64,000 bases of DNA from Asaia bogorensis (GCA_945889625.1 CAMDCE010000025.1:1-64000); one strand, 5' to 3'. Numbered from the stretch's first letter, positions 7,687-18,157 are shown. Made by a program: numbers and translations. Notes: generated by a model from the sequence alone, not told the origin.

Positions 7687-8898
7687 ATGTTGTATGCGCT
7701 GTACCAGACGGCCACCGACCTGACGCTGCCCATGCGGGCTTGGGCCACGGTTGCGGGTCAGGCGCTGATGGCAGGCGGCGGGGCGAGTGCGGAAAGGTGG
7801 CGGGCGGCCAGTGCGCTTTGCGAAATGATGACGCGCGCCACACTCAGTCACCGCCGGCCCTCCTTCGGCATAGCCGAAATCAAGAGCGGCAACCGGGTCG
7901 TGCCGGTGCATGAGGAAGAGGTTCTGGCGACGCCCTTCGGCACCTTGCTGCGCTTCGCCAAGGAAGGCGCGCCGCCGCAGCCGCGCGTGCTTCTCGTGGC
8001 GCCGCTCAGCGGCCACTTCGCGACCCTGCTGCGCGACACCGTGCGCGTTCTGCTGCCCGAGCACGACGTCTACATCACCGACTGGGCCAATGCGCGCGAC
8101 GTCGGCCTGTGGAGCGGCCGCTTCGGCTTCGACGAATATGTCGAGCACCTGATCAGGTTTCTCGAGGCGATGGGCGCGGGCGCGCACCTCGTGGCCGTCT
8201 GCCAACCCTGCGTGCAGGCGCTTGCGGCGGCGGCGATCATGGCCGAGGACGACAATCCCGCGTACCCACGCAGCATGACCCTGATGGCGGGGCCGATCGA
8301 CGCGCGCGTCCAGCCCACCAAAGTGAACGAGCTGGCGACCGGCCGCTCGATCGGCTGGTTTGAGCAGAACCTGATCACCCGCGTGCCGCTGCGCTATCCC
8401 GGCGCGATGCGCCGCGTCTATCCCGGCTTCCTGCAGCTCACGGCGTTCATGAGCATGAACGCCGAACGCCACATCAAGGCGCAGATGGATCTCTACAAGG
8501 CGCTGTCGAAGGGCGAGACCGAGCAGGCCGCGACCATCAAGGCTTTCTACGACGAATATTTCGCCGTCCTCGACATGACGGCCGAGTTCTACCTCGAGAC
8601 GGTGCAATGGGTGTTCCAGGAACATCGCCTGGCCAAGGGCGAGCTCGAGTGGAAAGGCCGGCGGGTAAATCCCAAGGCGATCCGCCGCACCGCGCTGTTC
8701 ACCGTCGAGGGCGAGCGCGACGACATTTGCGCCATCGGCCAGACGGTGGCGGCGCACGATCTCTGCTCCAGCCTCAGGCCATATCGCAAGAAGCACTATA
8801 TGCAGGCCGGCGTCGGCCACTACGGCGTGTTCAGCGGCAGGCGTTGGGCCAGCCAGATCTATCCCTTGGTGCGAAACACCATCCTGGCCAACGAATAG
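7687..8898 (+). CDS. phaZ: intracellular polyhydroxyalkanoate depolymerase
   Basis: A 403-residue PhaZ-type intracellular PHB depolymerase, which mobilises stored polyester granules. The N-terminus MLYALYQ and a Trp-rich start fit the family. The nucleophile site is the Cys-containing CQPC segment (C172 or C175) in place of a serine lipase box, as in Ralstonia-type PhaZ; the acid is in GERDDICA and the His in [10 protein letters not shown]. The ATG at 7687 matches the family start; an ATG at 7639 would add 16 residues. Location before methylmalonyl-CoA mutase fits carbon storage and odd-chain acyl metabolism. Confidence 0.88.
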   Translation: MLYALYQTATDLTLPMRAWATVAGQALMAGGGASAERWRAASALCEMMTRATLSHRRPSFGIAEIKSGNRVVPVHEEEVLATPFGTLLRFAKEGAPPQPRVLLVAPLSGHFATLLRDTVRVLLPEHDVYITDWANARDVGLWSGRFGFDEYVEHLIRFLEAMGAGAHLVAVCQPCVQALAAAAIMAEDDNPAYPRSMTLMAGPIDARVQPTKVNELATGRSIGWFEQNLITRVPLRYPGAMRRVYPGFLQLTAFMSMNAERHIKAQMDLYKALSKGETEQAATIKAFYDEYFAVLDMTAEFYLETVQWVFQEHRLAKGELEWKGRRVNPKAIRRTALFTVEGERDDICAIGQTVAAHDLCSSLRPYRKKHYMQAGVGHYGVFSGRRWASQIYPLVRNTILANE

Positions 8899-8910
8899 CG
8901 GGTTGTCCCA

Positions 8911-8951
8911 GCTGTCAGGTCAAAGATCCCTCGCATTCGCTCGGGATGACA
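8911..8951. repeat. partial palindromic repeat (CGGGATGACA family)
   Basis: Short inverted structure between phaZ and the mutase gene ending in CTCGGGATGACA, the same end found in the element at 22127-22220. It is a shorter, half-like copy. Confidence 0.5.
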
Positions 8952-8966
8952 TTTAGATTCTGGTCC

Positions 8967-11123
8967 ATGGCTGATTTTCCGAAGAAGACCCTGGCCGACT
9001 GGGAAAAGCTCGCCTCCAAGGAGCTGCGCGACAGGCCTGTGTCGTCGCTCGACTGGGTGACGCCCGAGGGCATCGTCGTGAAGCCGCTCTATACCGCAGC
9101 CGATCTCGAGAACCTCGAGACGGTGGGCTCGCTGCCGGGCTTCCCGCCGTTCACCCGCGGACCGAAGGCCACCATGTATGCGGGCCGTTCGTGGACCGTG
9201 CGCCAGTACGCCGGCTTCTCGACGGCCGAGGAGAGCAACAAGTTCTATCGCGCCAATCTCGCAGCGGGCCAGATGGGCCTCTCCGTGGCGTTCGATCTGG
9301 CCACCCACCGCGGCTACGATTCCGACCACCCGCGCGTGGTCGGCGACGTCGGCAAGGCGGGGGTGGCGATCGACTCGGTCGAGGACATGAAAATCCTGTT
9401 CGACGGCATCCCGCTCGACAAGATGAGCGTGTCGATGACCATGAACGGAGCGGTGCTGCCGGTGCTGGCGGGCTACATCGTGGCGGCAGAAGAGCAGGGC
9501 GTGCCGCAAGAGAAGCTCAGCGGCACGATCCAGAACGACATCCTCAAGGAGTTCATGGTCCGCAACACCTACATCTACCCGCCCGGACCCTCGATGCGCA
9601 TCGTCGCCGACATCATCGAGCACACCGCGCATCACATGCCCAAGTTCAACTCGATCTCGATCTCCGGCTATCACATGCAGGAGGCGGGTGCGACGCTGGT
9701 CCAGGAGCTGGCGTTCACGCTCGCCGATGGCTTGGAGTACGTGCGCGCCGCCAAGGCCAAGGGCCTCGACATCGATGCCTTCGCTCCGCGCTTGTCGTTC
9801 TTCTTCTGCATCGGCATGAATTTCTTCATGGAGGCGGCCAAGCTGCGCGCCGCGCGCTTCCTGTGGGCCGAGCTGGTCAAGCCCTTCGAGCCCAAGAAGG
9901 CCGATTCGCTGTCGCTGCGCACGCACTGCCAGACCTCCGGCGTGTCGCTCACCGAGCAGGACCCTTACAACAACATCATCCGCACCGCCTACGAGGCGTT
10001 GGCGGCGGTGCTGGGCGGCACGCAGTCGCTGCACACCAATTCCTTCGACGAGGCGATCGCGCTGCCGACGCCGACATCGTCCCGTGTCGCACGCAATACC
10101 CAGCTCATCCTCCAGCACGAGACCGGTGTCACCAAGGTCGTCGATCCGCTGGCCGGCAGCTACTACGTCGAGGCGCTGACGGCGAGCCTGGTCGCCGAGG
10201 CGCGCAAGTTGATCGGCGAAGTCGAGGCGCTGGGCGGCATGACCAAGGCGGTCGAGGCCGGCATGCCCAAGATGCGCATCGAGGAAGCCTCGGCGCGCCG
10301 CCAGGCCCGCGTCGACCGCGGCGAGGAAGTGATCGTGGGCGTGAACAAGTTCCAGCCCAAGGACGGCACCACCATCGAGGTTCTCGACATCGACAACGAC
10401 GTCGTCCGCGAGGGCCAGGTGAGGCGCCTGGACAAGATCCGCAAGAGCCGCGACGAGGCCGGGTGCGTCGCAGCCCTGAAGGCGCTGGGCGAGGCGGCGC
10501 GCAACGGCACCGGCAATCTCCTGGCGCTCAGCATCGAGGCCACGCGCGCACGCGCCACGGTGGGCGAGATCTCGTCGGCCCTCGAAGGCGTCTATGGCCG
10601 CTATCAGGCGACCATCCGCTCGATCTCCGGCGTCTACGCCGGCGAATGGGAGGGCGATCAGGGTCTCGAGCGTATCCGCACCGACATCGCGGCCTTCGCC
10701 GAGGAGGAGGGCCGCCGGCCGCGTCTGATGGTCGTGAAGATGGGCCAGGACGGCCATGACCGCGGCGCCAAGGTGATCGCCACGGCCTTCGCCGATCTCG
10801 GTTTCGACGTCGATATCGGGCCGCTGTTCCAGACGCCGCAGGAGGCCGCGCGGGCGGCGATCGAGAACGACGTACATGTGATCGGCGTGTCGAGCCAGGC
10901 GGCGGGGCACAAGACCCTGGTGCCGCAACTCATCGACGAACTCAGCCGTCAGGGTGGCTCGGAAGTGCTGATCGTGGTCGGCGGCGTGATTCCCGCGCAG
11001 GACTACGAGTTCCTGAAGAAGGCCGGGGTGGCCGCGATCTACGGTCCCGGCACCAATATCCCGGCGGCCGCGGCAGAGATCCTCGGCATCCTGCGCCAGC
11101 GCAGCCAGAAGCGCGCGGCTTAG
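8967..11123 (+). CDS. scpA: methylmalonyl-CoA mutase
   Basis: 718 residues, the usual length of the single-chain (alpha/homodimer) enzyme. It interconverts (R)-methylmalonyl-CoA and succinyl-CoA with adenosylcobalamin. The N-terminal TIM barrel includes [10 protein letters not shown] and RTHCQTSG; the C-terminal B12 domain has DGHDRG (residues about 595 to 600, the D-x-H-x-x-G cobalt-ligand motif) and the later VVGGVIP segment. The start at 8967 gives the family N-terminus; an upstream in-frame ATG at 8946 is possible, and neither has a strong ribosome site. Its GTPase partner MeaB lies at 15251; the epimerase is not in the window. Confidence 0.95.
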   Translation: MADFPKKTLADWEKLASKELRDRPVSSLDWVTPEGIVVKPLYTAADLENLETVGSLPGFPPFTRGPKATMYAGRSWTVRQYAGFSTAEESNKFYRANLAAGQMGLSVAFDLATHRGYDSDHPRVVGDVGKAGVAIDSVEDMKILFDGIPLDKMSVSMTMNGAVLPVLAGYIVAAEEQGVPQEKLSGTIQNDILKEFMVRNTYIYPPGPSMRIVADIIEHTAHHMPKFNSISISGYHMQEAGATLVQELAFTLADGLEYVRAAKAKGLDIDAFAPRLSFFFCIGMNFFMEAAKLRAARFLWAELVKPFEPKKADSLSLRTHCQTSGVSLTEQDPYNNIIRTAYEALAAVLGGTQSLHTNSFDEAIALPTPTSSRVARNTQLILQHETGVTKVVDPLAGSYYVEALTASLVAEARKLIGEVEALGGMTKAVEAGMPKMRIEEASARRQARVDRGEEVIVGVNKFQPKDGTTIEVLDIDNDVVREGQVRRLDKIRKSRDEAGCVAALKALGEAARNGTGNLLALSIEATRARATVGEISSALEGVYGRYQATIRSISGVYAGEWEGDQGLERIRTDIAAFAEEEGRRPRLMVVKMGQDGHDRGAKVIATAFADLGFDVDIGPLFQTPQEAARAAIENDVHVIGVSSQAAGHKTLVPQLIDELSRQGGSEVLIVVGGVIPAQDYEFLKKAGVAAIYGPGTNIPAAAAEILGILRQRSQKRAA

Positions 11124-11136
11124 GCCAGACTCTTCT

Positions 11137-11280
11137 CCTCCCCTTCGCGGAGTCCGCGAAGGGGAGGTGTCGCCGTCTTACGGCGACAGAGGGGTTCATG
11201 AGTCGCGACTGAGGCTTCAGAACCCCTCCGTCGGCCTATGAGGCCGACACCTCCCCTGCGCGGACTCCGCGCAGGGGAGG
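11137..11280. repeat. 144-bp composite palindrome of four hairpins
   Basis: Four hairpins occur in order at 11137-11167, 11168-11188, 11230-11248 and 11250-11280. The outer two share the CCTCCCCT...AGGGGAGG ends, and GAGGGGTTC (11189-11197) pairs with GAACCCCTC (11220-11228). The two halves are thus inverted around a 22-base centre. It fills the gap between convergent genes and could act as a bidirectional terminator. Confidence 0.85.
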
Positions 11281-11289
11281 GAAAGATCT

Positions 11290-12114
11290 TCAACGCCGCA
11301 TCGCGATCTTTTCCTCTTCAGTGAGCGGGCGTTCGCGGAAGTAGAGAAGCTTGCCGCGGATGGTGCCGAAGCCCGTCTGCGCTTCGAGCTTGGCGGGATA
11401 TCGGAACTGCGTCTGGTCGAACCGCGCGAGCCACATCTTCATTGGCTCCTCGCGCTTGCTTTCCGCTTCCTTGGGCGCGTCATCGAATTCGCCGGCAATC
11501 CGCTTGGTGTAGATCTCGCACACCAGCAGATCGCCCTGTGCATTGGGCACCCCGGCCTGGGCGGGGGACTCGGTGCCGATCTTGCGGAACAGTATGTCGA
11601 TGCGCCGCTTGCCGTCGTTGGACGGCACGGTCTTGTCGCAGGCAGCTTCGCCCGCCATGCCGACAGTCATGGCGGCAGACAGCGGATCGAGCGAGCCCAG
11701 CCGCTTGTCGTCTGGGATTGCGTCCTTGGCCGATGGTTTCCATTCCGGATTGAACGTCTCCTGAACCATGCCGCCGGCACCATACTGGGCGAGCCAGGTG
11801 CGCGCCTTGTCGCTGACCACGATCGACAGCGAGCCGCCCACGGGCCGCGCGCCCCCGGGGGCGAAGCCGCCCCAAGCGCGATTGCGGCCGTCATAGTGCA
11901 TGGTCATGGCGCGCAGCAGGCCTTCCTTGAAGGTGTGGCTTTCGACGTCGTAGTTGGTGCCATCGAAGCGCGCCTTGAAGTCGACGCGGAAGCCCGCGAA
12001 GCCGGCGAAGGTGATTTCGTAGCCAGCCTCGACCTGGCGCGCATTCTGCGCGAGCGTTGCAGCCGGTGCGCCGGCACACAAAGTAAACACCAACAAGGCC
12101 CTACGAAAACTCAT
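11290..12114 (-). CDS. exported DUF3108 protein
   Basis: 274 residues with a signal peptide (hydrophobic residues 5 to 20, cut near TLAQ) and the DUF3108 pattern: YEITFAGFAGFRVDFKARFDG near the start and the periplasmic beta-strand repeats that follow. DUF3108 proteins are periplasmic and of unknown function, seen near envelope and lipid genes. It is divergent from the ABC exporter gene across about 100 bases. Confidence 0.78.
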   Translation of the reverse strand: MSFRRALLVFTLCAGAPAATLAQNARQVEAGYEITFAGFAGFRVDFKARFDGTNYDVESHTFKEGLLRAMTMHYDGRNRAWGGFAPGGARPVGGSLSIVVSDKARTWLAQYGAGGMVQETFNPEWKPSAKDAIPDDKRLGSLDPLSAAMTVGMAGEAACDKTVPSNDGKRRIDILFRKIGTESPAQAGVPNAQGDLLVCEIYTKRIAGEFDDAPKEAESKREEPMKMWLARFDQTQFRYPAKLEAQTGFGTIRGKLLYFRERPLTEEEKIAMRR

Positions 12115-12217
12115 GAAATGCCTTTCCCGGGGGACTTACTTCCGGCTCACGGGCACGATAGAAGGCCCACGCATTCTACGCCACTGAACTCACGCGCCAA
12201 AACCGGCCCTTAATTGC

Positions 12218-14092
12218 ATGTCGCCACCCAATAACGACCGTATTCCTGCCATCGGCGTAGGCCGCTCCTGGGCGGTGCTGGGCGTTCTTGCCCGGCATTT
12301 ATGGCCAAAGGGCGAATTCGGCCTGCGCAGCCGCGTGGTCGTCGCCATGGTGCTGCTGGTTTTGGCCAAGGTCGCCAATGTCTACGTTCCTCTTCTCTAC
12401 AAGTACGCCGTCGACGCGCTGGGCGAGCCCAAGGCCCAGCTGGTGGCGGTGCCGATTGTCCTGATCGCTGCTTATGGCCTTGCCCGCGTGCTGGCGCAGG
12501 CTCTCGGCGAAGTCCGCGATGCCATCTTCGCGCCGGTCTCCCAGCGCGCCATCCGAAATCTCGCCCTCGAGGTCTTCGGTCATCTCCATGCGCTGTCGCT
12601 GAGATTCCATCTCGAGCGCCAGACCGGCGGGCTGAGCCGCGTCATCGAGCGCGGCACGCAGGGCATGGAGTTCCTGATCCGCTTCACGACCTTCAACATC
12701 CTGCCGACCCTGTTCGAGATCGTCCTGGTGAGCGCCATCCTGTGGCATCTCTACGACTGGCGCTTCATGGCGGTGACCTTGGCCGTCATCGTCGGCTACA
12801 TCGTGTTCTCGGTCACCTTGTCGGAATGGCGCATCAAGTTCGTCCGCCGCATGAACGATGCCGATACCGAGGCCAATGCCAAGGCGATCGACAGCCTGCT
12901 GAACTACGAGACGGTCAAGTATTTCGGCAACGAGAGCCACGAGATGAGCCGCTTCGATGTCGGGCGTCGGCGCTACGAGATCGCCGCCATTCGCTCCAGC
13001 CGCACCCTGTCGCTGCTCAATATCGGCCAGGGCGCCATCATCGCAGTGGGACTCTCGGCGGTCATGGTGATGGCGGGCGGCGGCGTCGTGCAGGGCACCA
13101 TGACGGTGGGCGACTTCGTGGCGGTCAACGCCTTCCTTCTGCAGCTCTACGTGCCGCTCAACATGCTGGGCTTCGCCTATCGCGAGATCAGGAGTGCCAT
13201 CGTCAACATGGAGAAGATGTTCGGGCTGCTCGAGGTCGACGCCGAGATCGCCGACAGGCCGGGGGCGCCGCCGCTCACCGTGACCGGCGGCGAGATCGTG
13301 TTCGACCATGTCGATTTTCACTACGAGAGGGCGCGGCCGATCCTGCACGACGTGAGCTTCCGCGTGGCGCCGGGCCATACCGTGGCCATCGTCGGTTCGA
13401 GTGGAGCCGGCAAGTCGACGATCTCGCGAATCCTGTTCCGCTTCTACGACGTGGCGTCGGGCCATGTGCGGATCGACGGTCAGGACATCCGTGAGGTGAC
13501 GCAGGCGAGCCTGCGGGCGGCGATCGGCGTGGTGCCGCAGGACACCGTGCTGTTCAACGACACCATCTATTACAACATCGCCTATGGCCGGCCGGCCGCG
13601 ACGCGCGAGGAGGTCGAGGAGGCCGCCCGCATGGCGCGCATCCATGACTTCATCGCGGCCCTGCCGTTGGGCTACGGGTCGTCGGTCGGGGAGCGCGGCC
13701 TGAAGCTGTCGGGCGGCGAGAAGCAGCGCGTGGCGATCGCCCGTACCATCCTCAAGAACCCGCGCATCCTTCTGTTCGACGAGGCGACCAGCGCGCTCGA
13801 CACGCGCACCGAGCAGGAGATCCAGCGCTCGCTCGAGGAGGTGAGCCGCGGCCGCACCACGGTGGTGATCGCTCATCGCCTTTCTACGATCATCAACGCC
13901 GACGAGATCATCGTGCTCGATCGCGGCCGGGTGGCCGAGCGTGGCCGCCATGCCGAGCTGCTGGCCAGGAACGGCCTCTACGCCGACATGTGGAGCCGCC
14001 AGCAGGAGGCCGCGGCCGAGGCCGAACGCCACGTCCATGACGCGGAGCCGCCATCCTTCCGCGCCGAGGGCCATCTGCGTGTCGCCGAGTAG
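12218..14092 (+). CDS. Atm1-type ABC exporter, fused permease/ATPase
   Basis: 624 residues: six membrane helices (about 40 to 330) and a C-terminal ATPase with Walker A GSSGAGKST (about 392), signature LSGGEKQR (about 497) and Walker B LLFDEATS. The permease segments NYETVKYFGNE and RVIERGTQGMEF are hallmarks of the Atm1/HMT1 group, which exports glutathione- or sulfur-linked compounds and heavy-metal conjugates. It is followed, with a 14-base overlap, by an MFS gene. Substrate is inferred from the family only. Confidence 0.92.
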   Translation: MSPPNNDRIPAIGVGRSWAVLGVLARHLWPKGEFGLRSRVVVAMVLLVLAKVANVYVPLLYKYAVDALGEPKAQLVAVPIVLIAAYGLARVLAQALGEVRDAIFAPVSQRAIRNLALEVFGHLHALSLRFHLERQTGGLSRVIERGTQGMEFLIRFTTFNILPTLFEIVLVSAILWHLYDWRFMAVTLAVIVGYIVFSVTLSEWRIKFVRRMNDADTEANAKAIDSLLNYETVKYFGNESHEMSRFDVGRRRYEIAAIRSSRTLSLLNIGQGAIIAVGLSAVMVMAGGGVVQGTMTVGDFVAVNAFLLQLYVPLNMLGFAYREIRSAIVNMEKMFGLLEVDAEIADRPGAPPLTVTGGEIVFDHVDFHYERARPILHDVSFRVAPGHTVAIVGSSGAGKSTISRILFRFYDVASGHVRIDGQDIREVTQASLRAAIGVVPQDTVLFNDTIYYNIAYGRPAATREEVEEAARMARIHDFIAALPLGYGSSVGERGLKLSGGEKQRVAIARTILKNPRILLFDEATSALDTRTEQEIQRSLEEVSRGRTTVVIAHRLSTIINADEIIVLDRGRVAERGRHAELLARNGLYADMWSRQQEAAAEAERHVHDAEPPSFRAEGHLRVAE

Positions 14093-15236
14093 CACCGTCG
14101 CCGCCAACCCCTGGCGCGCCCTTCTCCCGGTCTTCGCCGCCTGCGCCGCCATCGGCCTGCAGGCGGGCGTCGCCCTGCCGCTGGTGCCGCTCGCCCTGGA
14201 GCGCCAGGGGGCGGACAAGCTCACCATCGGCATCGTCGCCGCCGCCTGGGGACTCGGCATGCTGGCGTTTGGCACGCGCATTCCCCAGATGGCGGCGCGC
14301 TTCGGGGCGGTGCCCCTGATCGTCGCCTCGGTGGTCGCCGGTTCTCTCGTTACCGTCGCCTATACGCTCACCAGCAGTCCCGCGGTGTGGTTCGTACTGA
14401 GCCTTCTGCACGGCCTCACCGGTGGCGTGCCGTGGGTGGTGAGCGAGATCTGGATGAACGTGGTCGTCGAGGAGAAGCGCCGCGGCCGCGTCATGGGCCT
14501 CTATGCGATGCTGGTGGCGCTCGGCTTGGCGCTGGGCCCGCTGGTGCTGCAGGTGACGGGCGTCTATGGGCCGGTGCCATTCCTGACATGTGCGGCGCTG
14601 GCCTTGCTGGTGGCGCTGCCGCTGCTGCCCTACTGGAAGACGGCACCGGCGATCGAGCACACCGCCGACAGCGGCTTTTTGATCGTCGTGGTGGCGGCAC
14701 CACTCGCCATGTTCGCGGCCTTCGCTTGCGGCCTTGGCGAACAGGTGGCGTTCAGCTTCTTGCCGGTCTATGCGGTCGGCGCCGGTGTTTCGGCCGAGAC
14801 CGGCTCGCTCTGGCTGTCGGCCTTCGTGCTGGGCAACGTCATCCTGCAATGGCCGATCGGCTGGATGGCCGATCATTTCAACCGCCGCGCCGTTCTGGCG
14901 GGATGCACGCTGGCCAGCGCCATGCTCGTGGCGCTCCTGCCCCTGGTGCCCGCGACCTCTCCCGGCATCATCGGCGTCGTGCTGCTGTGGGGCGGCATAT
15001 CTTTCGCCATCTATCCGGTCGGCCTGGCGCTGCTCGGCCACCATTTCCGGGGCGGCGACATAGCGCGCGCCAACACGGCCTTCAGCATGCTCTACATCCT
15101 GGGCGGCCTGATCGGCCGGCCGATCACAGGTGCGGCGATGGACGCAATAGGCGATCCGGGGCTGGGCGTTACGCTGGCGCTCTTCTACACGGCTGCTGCG
15201 ATTGCTGCCTTGCTGGCAATGCGCCGCCGCGCCTGA
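14079..15236 (+). CDS. MFS transporter
   Basis: A 385-residue major-facilitator permease with about 12 hydrophobic segments. The GTG at 14079 starts inside the ABC exporter gene and is the last start before the first helix, so the two are probably translationally coupled. Family features include the short loop with GTRIPQMAARFG between helices 2 and 3 and a second-half repeat (QWPIGWMADHFNRR). The substrate is unknown; efflux of small hydrophobic compounds or sugars is usual. Confidence 0.85.
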   Translation: MSPSSTVAANPWRALLPVFAACAAIGLQAGVALPLVPLALERQGADKLTIGIVAAAWGLGMLAFGTRIPQMAARFGAVPLIVASVVAGSLVTVAYTLTSSPAVWFVLSLLHGLTGGVPWVVSEIWMNVVVEEKRRGRVMGLYAMLVALGLALGPLVLQVTGVYGPVPFLTCAALALLVALPLLPYWKTAPAIEHTADSGFLIVVVAAPLAMFAAFACGLGEQVAFSFLPVYAVGAGVSAETGSLWLSAFVLGNVILQWPIGWMADHFNRRAVLAGCTLASAMLVALLPLVPATSPGIIGVVLLWGGISFAIYPVGLALLGHHFRGGDIARANTAFSMLYILGGLIGRPITGAAMDAIGDPGLGVTLALFYTAAAIAALLAMRRRA

Positions 15237-15250
15237 TAAGTCTGACAGAG

Positions 15251-16219
15251 ATGAGCGATCCATTGCTCAAGCCGCTGCTGGGCGGCGACCGCCGCGCCCT
15301 TGCCCGGGCCATCACCCTGATCGAATCGACGCGCAGCGACCATCGCGAACGCGCCGACGCATTGCTGGCGGAAGTGCTGCCGCACTCCGGCAAGTCGGTG
15401 CGCCTTGGCATCACCGGCGTCCCGGGCGTCGGCAAATCGACGCTGATCGAGCGTTTCGGCCTTGGCTTGATCGACAAGGGCCGCTCGCTTGCGGTGCTGG
15501 CGATCGATCCCTCGTCCAAGCGTGGCGGCGGCTCCATCCTGGGCGACAAGACGCGGATGGAGGAGCTGTCGCGGCGCGAAGCGGCCTACATCCGTCCGTC
15601 GCCGGCGGGCGCGACGCTGGGCGGTGTAGCGCGGCGCACCCGCGAGGCGATGCTGCTGGTCGAGGCCGCCGGCTTCGACACGGTGATCGTCGAGACGGTG
15701 GGCGTCGGCCAGTCCGAGACGGCGGTGGCCGACATGGTCGACATGTTCGTTGTCCTGCTGCTGCCGGCGGGCGGCGACGATCTGCAGGGCATCAAGCGCG
15801 GTGTGATCGAGCTCGCCGATCTCGTCGTGGTCAACAAGGCCGACGGCGACCTCAAGGCCGCCGCACTGCGCGCCGCCGCCGACTATCAGCATGCGCTCCG
15901 CATGTTGCGCTCACCGACCGCCGGCTGGACGCCCGAGGTCACGACCTGTTCGGCGCAAACCGGCGAGGGCGTGGCCGAGATCTGGCAGACCGTCGAGCGT
16001 TTTTTCAAGGCCGTGGGCGAGAAGGGCGTCGCGCGCCGCCGTGCCGAGCAGGCGCGCGCCTGGATGTGGAACGAGGTGGGCGAGACCCTGCTTGCCGAGC
16101 TGCGCAAGCATCCCGACATCAGGAAAATCGTCGGCGGCCTCGAGCGCGAGGTGGAAAACGGCCGCACGACGCCTGCGACAGCGGCACGTCGTATGCTAGA
16201 AGTCTTCCATGGCCGCTAA
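15251..16219 (+). CDS. meaB: methylmalonyl-CoA mutase-associated GTPase MeaB
   Basis: 322 residues of the MeaB/ArgK G3E GTPase family. The P-loop GVPGVGKST lies near residues 56 to 64; ETVGVGQSE is the switch/Walker-B region and NKAD the guanine-specificity loop. It loads and protects adenosylcobalamin in the mutase encoded at 8967-11123. The gene follows the MFS gene and overlaps the next gene (YcgN) by 11 bases. Confidence 0.94.
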   Translation: MSDPLLKPLLGGDRRALARAITLIESTRSDHRERADALLAEVLPHSGKSVRLGITGVPGVGKSTLIERFGLGLIDKGRSLAVLAIDPSSKRGGGSILGDKTRMEELSRREAAYIRPSPAGATLGGVARRTREAMLLVEAAGFDTVIVETVGVGQSETAVADMVDMFVVLLLPAGGDDLQGIKRGVIELADLVVVNKADGDLKAAALRAAADYQHALRMLRSPTAGWTPEVTTCSAQTGEGVAEIWQTVERFFKAVGEKGVARRRAEQARAWMWNEVGETLLAELRKHPDIRKIVGGLEREVENGRTTPATAARRMLEVFHGR

Positions 16220-16691
16220 GTCCTTCGTCAGGAACGCCCGCCGGGCCGCCGCCGCCCAGGAGCTGCCGTTCTGGAAGCGCAAGACGCTTGCCCGGATGAG
16301 CAAGCAGGAATGGGAATCGCTGTGCGACGGCTGCGGCCTGTGCTGCGTCAACAAGCTCGAATATGAAGGCACCGGCGAGCTCGCCCAGACCGACACCTGC
16401 TGCAAGCTGCTCGACCCCAAGACGGCGCGCTGCAAGGACTACAAAAACCGCAAGAAAGTCGTCCCGGACTGCATCCAGCTCACCCCAAAGGTGGTGGCCA
16501 AGATGGACTGGCTGCCCAAGACCTGCGGCTACCGGCTGGTCCATTTCGGCGAGGACCTCTACTGGTGGCACCCCCTGATTTCCGGCGACCCGGAAACCGT
16601 GCACGAGGCGGGTATTTCGGCCCGGGGAAAGGTGATTCCGGAGGATCAGGTCGAGGATATCAGCCAAAGGGTCGTGGATTGGTATGCCTGA
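16209..16691 (+). CDS. YcgN family cysteine-cluster protein (UPF0260)
   Basis: 160 residues. The N-terminal part contains CDGCGLCC and further Cys residues at CCKLLD, ARCKDY and DCIQL, the UPF0260/YcgN zinc- or iron-sulfur-cluster pattern. The C-terminal half has the conserved [10 protein letters not shown] segment. It overlaps meaB by 11 bases. Role in the cell is unknown. Confidence 0.88.
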   Translation: MAAKSFVRNARRAAAAQELPFWKRKTLARMSKQEWESLCDGCGLCCVNKLEYEGTGELAQTDTCCKLLDPKTARCKDYKNRKKVVPDCIQLTPKVVAKMDWLPKTCGYRLVHFGEDLYWWHPLISGDPETVHEAGISARGKVIPEDQVEDISQRVVDWYA

Positions 16692-16735
16692 GCGTCGCTT
16701 GACGGGCCCCTGTCCGGCCCGTAAAAAGCCGGCCT

Positions 16736-16774
16736 TCCCGCCCATCGCTATCCCTTGGGGCGGGATCGTTTTTT
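16736..16774 (+). terminator. rho-independent terminator or leader attenuator
   Basis: An 8-bp stem TCCCGCCC / GGGCGGGA is followed by TCG and six T. It ends only 13 bases before the rpmB ATG, so it terminates the meaB–ycgN transcript and, if rpmB is co-transcribed, could attenuate it. Confidence 0.75.
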
Positions 16775-16787
16775 AGCGGATATTGCC

Positions 16788-17093
16788 ATGCCTCGTCGTT
16801 GCGCCCTGTCGGGCAAGTCCGTCCAGTACGGCAACAATGTGAGCCACGCCAACAACAAGACCAAGCGGCGGTTCATGTCCAACCTGCAGGTCGGCTCGGT
16901 CCTGTCCGACGTGCTCGGCCATACCGTGCGCCTGCGGCTCACCCCGCGCGGCATGAAGACCATCGAGCACAATGGCGGCATCGACGCCTATCTGCTCAGC
17001 ACCAACAACAGCAAGCTCAGCCCGGAGATGACGGTGCTGAAGCGTCGCGTCGTTGCGGCCAAGGCCAAGAAGGACGCCAAGAAAGCGGCGTAG
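16788..17093 (+). CDS. rpmB: 50S ribosomal protein L28
   Basis: 101 residues with the L28 start RRCALSGKSVQYGNNVSHA and the NKTKRRFMSNLQ segment. Only one N-terminal Cys remains, so this is the form without a zinc site. The ATG at 16788 matches the family N-terminus; the ribosome site is poor (AGCGGA at best) and a terminator-like hairpin lies just upstream. The gene ends 5 bases before the convergent phytase-like gene. Confidence 0.97.
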   Translation: MPRRCALSGKSVQYGNNVSHANNKTKRRFMSNLQVGSVLSDVLGHTVRLRLTPRGMKTIEHNGGIDAYLLSTNNSKLSPEMTVLKRRVVAAKAKKDAKKAA

Positions 17094-17098
17094 CGGCG

Positions 17099-18106
17099 TT
17101 ACGGCGCCAGCTCGAACAACAGCAGGATGTTGCGCTGAAGCGGATTGAAGTTGTCGTCCGAGATCAGCCACAACAGCGTCTCGCCGCGCGCGCCCGTTGT
17201 CACGGCCAAGCCTTCGAGATTGTCGACTGCATAGGGCGCGGCAAGCCGCGCCAGCTCCTCTGGCTGCACGGTGCTGCCGTGCTGGAGCTGGGTGGCGGCG
17301 AAACGCATGACGCGGCAGCGCACGCCCCGCACCACGTCGAAGGCCCGCTCGATGGTGGCGAACGAGCCGTCGGGCAGCATCGCGATGGCGGTCGGCCTGA
17401 AATCCGGGATCGTCGCGTAGTCGAAAGTCCGCCAGCTGTAGCGCCCGCCGGCCGAGGGCTGGCCGATCCAGCCCAGCGACGTGCCCGGCCGTTCGCCATA
17501 TTCCTCGCTGATCGCGATGACGCGGCCGTCGGGCAGGGCGGCGAGGGCCTCGACGCCGCCATTGGATGGCTGGCGGGCGAATTCGGCCGGGCCGTCGACG
17601 GCGACCGGCGTGCCATCGAGGGTCGGATAACGCCACAGGCGGTGACGTTGCTCGAAGGACACCAACCACGTGCCGTCGGGCAGGAGAGCCATGCCCTCGG
17701 CGTCAGCCTCCTTCTTGTCGGCCAGCGGCTTGCCATCGAGGCCGCGCAGCGACCCGATCCGAGCGGCGCTGAGGCCGGTGAGATTGCCGTCGCTGTCGTA
17801 GTTGATCGTGGCGGTGAACCACCCGCCGACGTCGGAGATCGAGGTCAAGGAACGGCTGTCAGCCGTCACATAGAGGCCGGACCAGCCGCCGAAATTGGGT
17901 GAATTCGCCGTCATCGAAATGCCGCCGCGCCAGATCAGGCGACCAGTGAGGCGCGCCGCCGGCTCGTCGAACTTGAGCGGCAGTGAAGCGGCGCGGATCT
18001 CGAGCGCCAGGCTTTGGGCGCCGACGGGGGCCGGTGGCGGTACGCCAGCACAGGCTGCGGCAATGAGCAGGCAGAAGCCGATGATGGGACGGAGCGCGTG
18101 ACGCAT
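17099..18106 (-). CDS. esterase-like/phytase-like beta-propeller lipoprotein
   Basis: About 335 residues of the 'esterase-like activity of phytase' beta-propeller family (PF13449 type), with repeats such as ALLPDGTWLVSFE and AALPDGRVIAISEE. The chosen start at 18106 gives a hydrophobic signal ending IAAACAG, compatible with a lipobox Cys, so it is probably a periplasmic lipoprotein. A GTG or ATG further upstream would add a hydrophilic tail before the signal. It follows cobT on the same strand; its substrate is unknown. Confidence 0.82.
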   Translation of the reverse strand: MRHALRPIIGFCLLIAAACAGVPPPAPVGAQSLALEIRAASLPLKFDEPAARLTGRLIWRGGISMTANSPNFGGWSGLYVTADSRSLTSISDVGGWFTATINYDSDGNLTGLSAARIGSLRGLDGKPLADKKEADAEGMALLPDGTWLVSFEQRHRLWRYPTLDGTPVAVDGPAEFARQPSNGGVEALAALPDGRVIAISEEYGERPGTSLGWIGQPSAGGRYSWRTFDYATIPDFRPTAIAMLPDGSFATIERAFDVVRGVRCRVMRFAATQLQHGSTVQPEELARLAAPYAVDNLEGLAVTTGARGETLLWLISDDNFNPLQRNILLLFELAP

Positions 18107-18157
18107 GGCGCGCCCTTCTAGCACAGTCGCCCGCTCATCGCGCGGCAGGTTCGCCAA

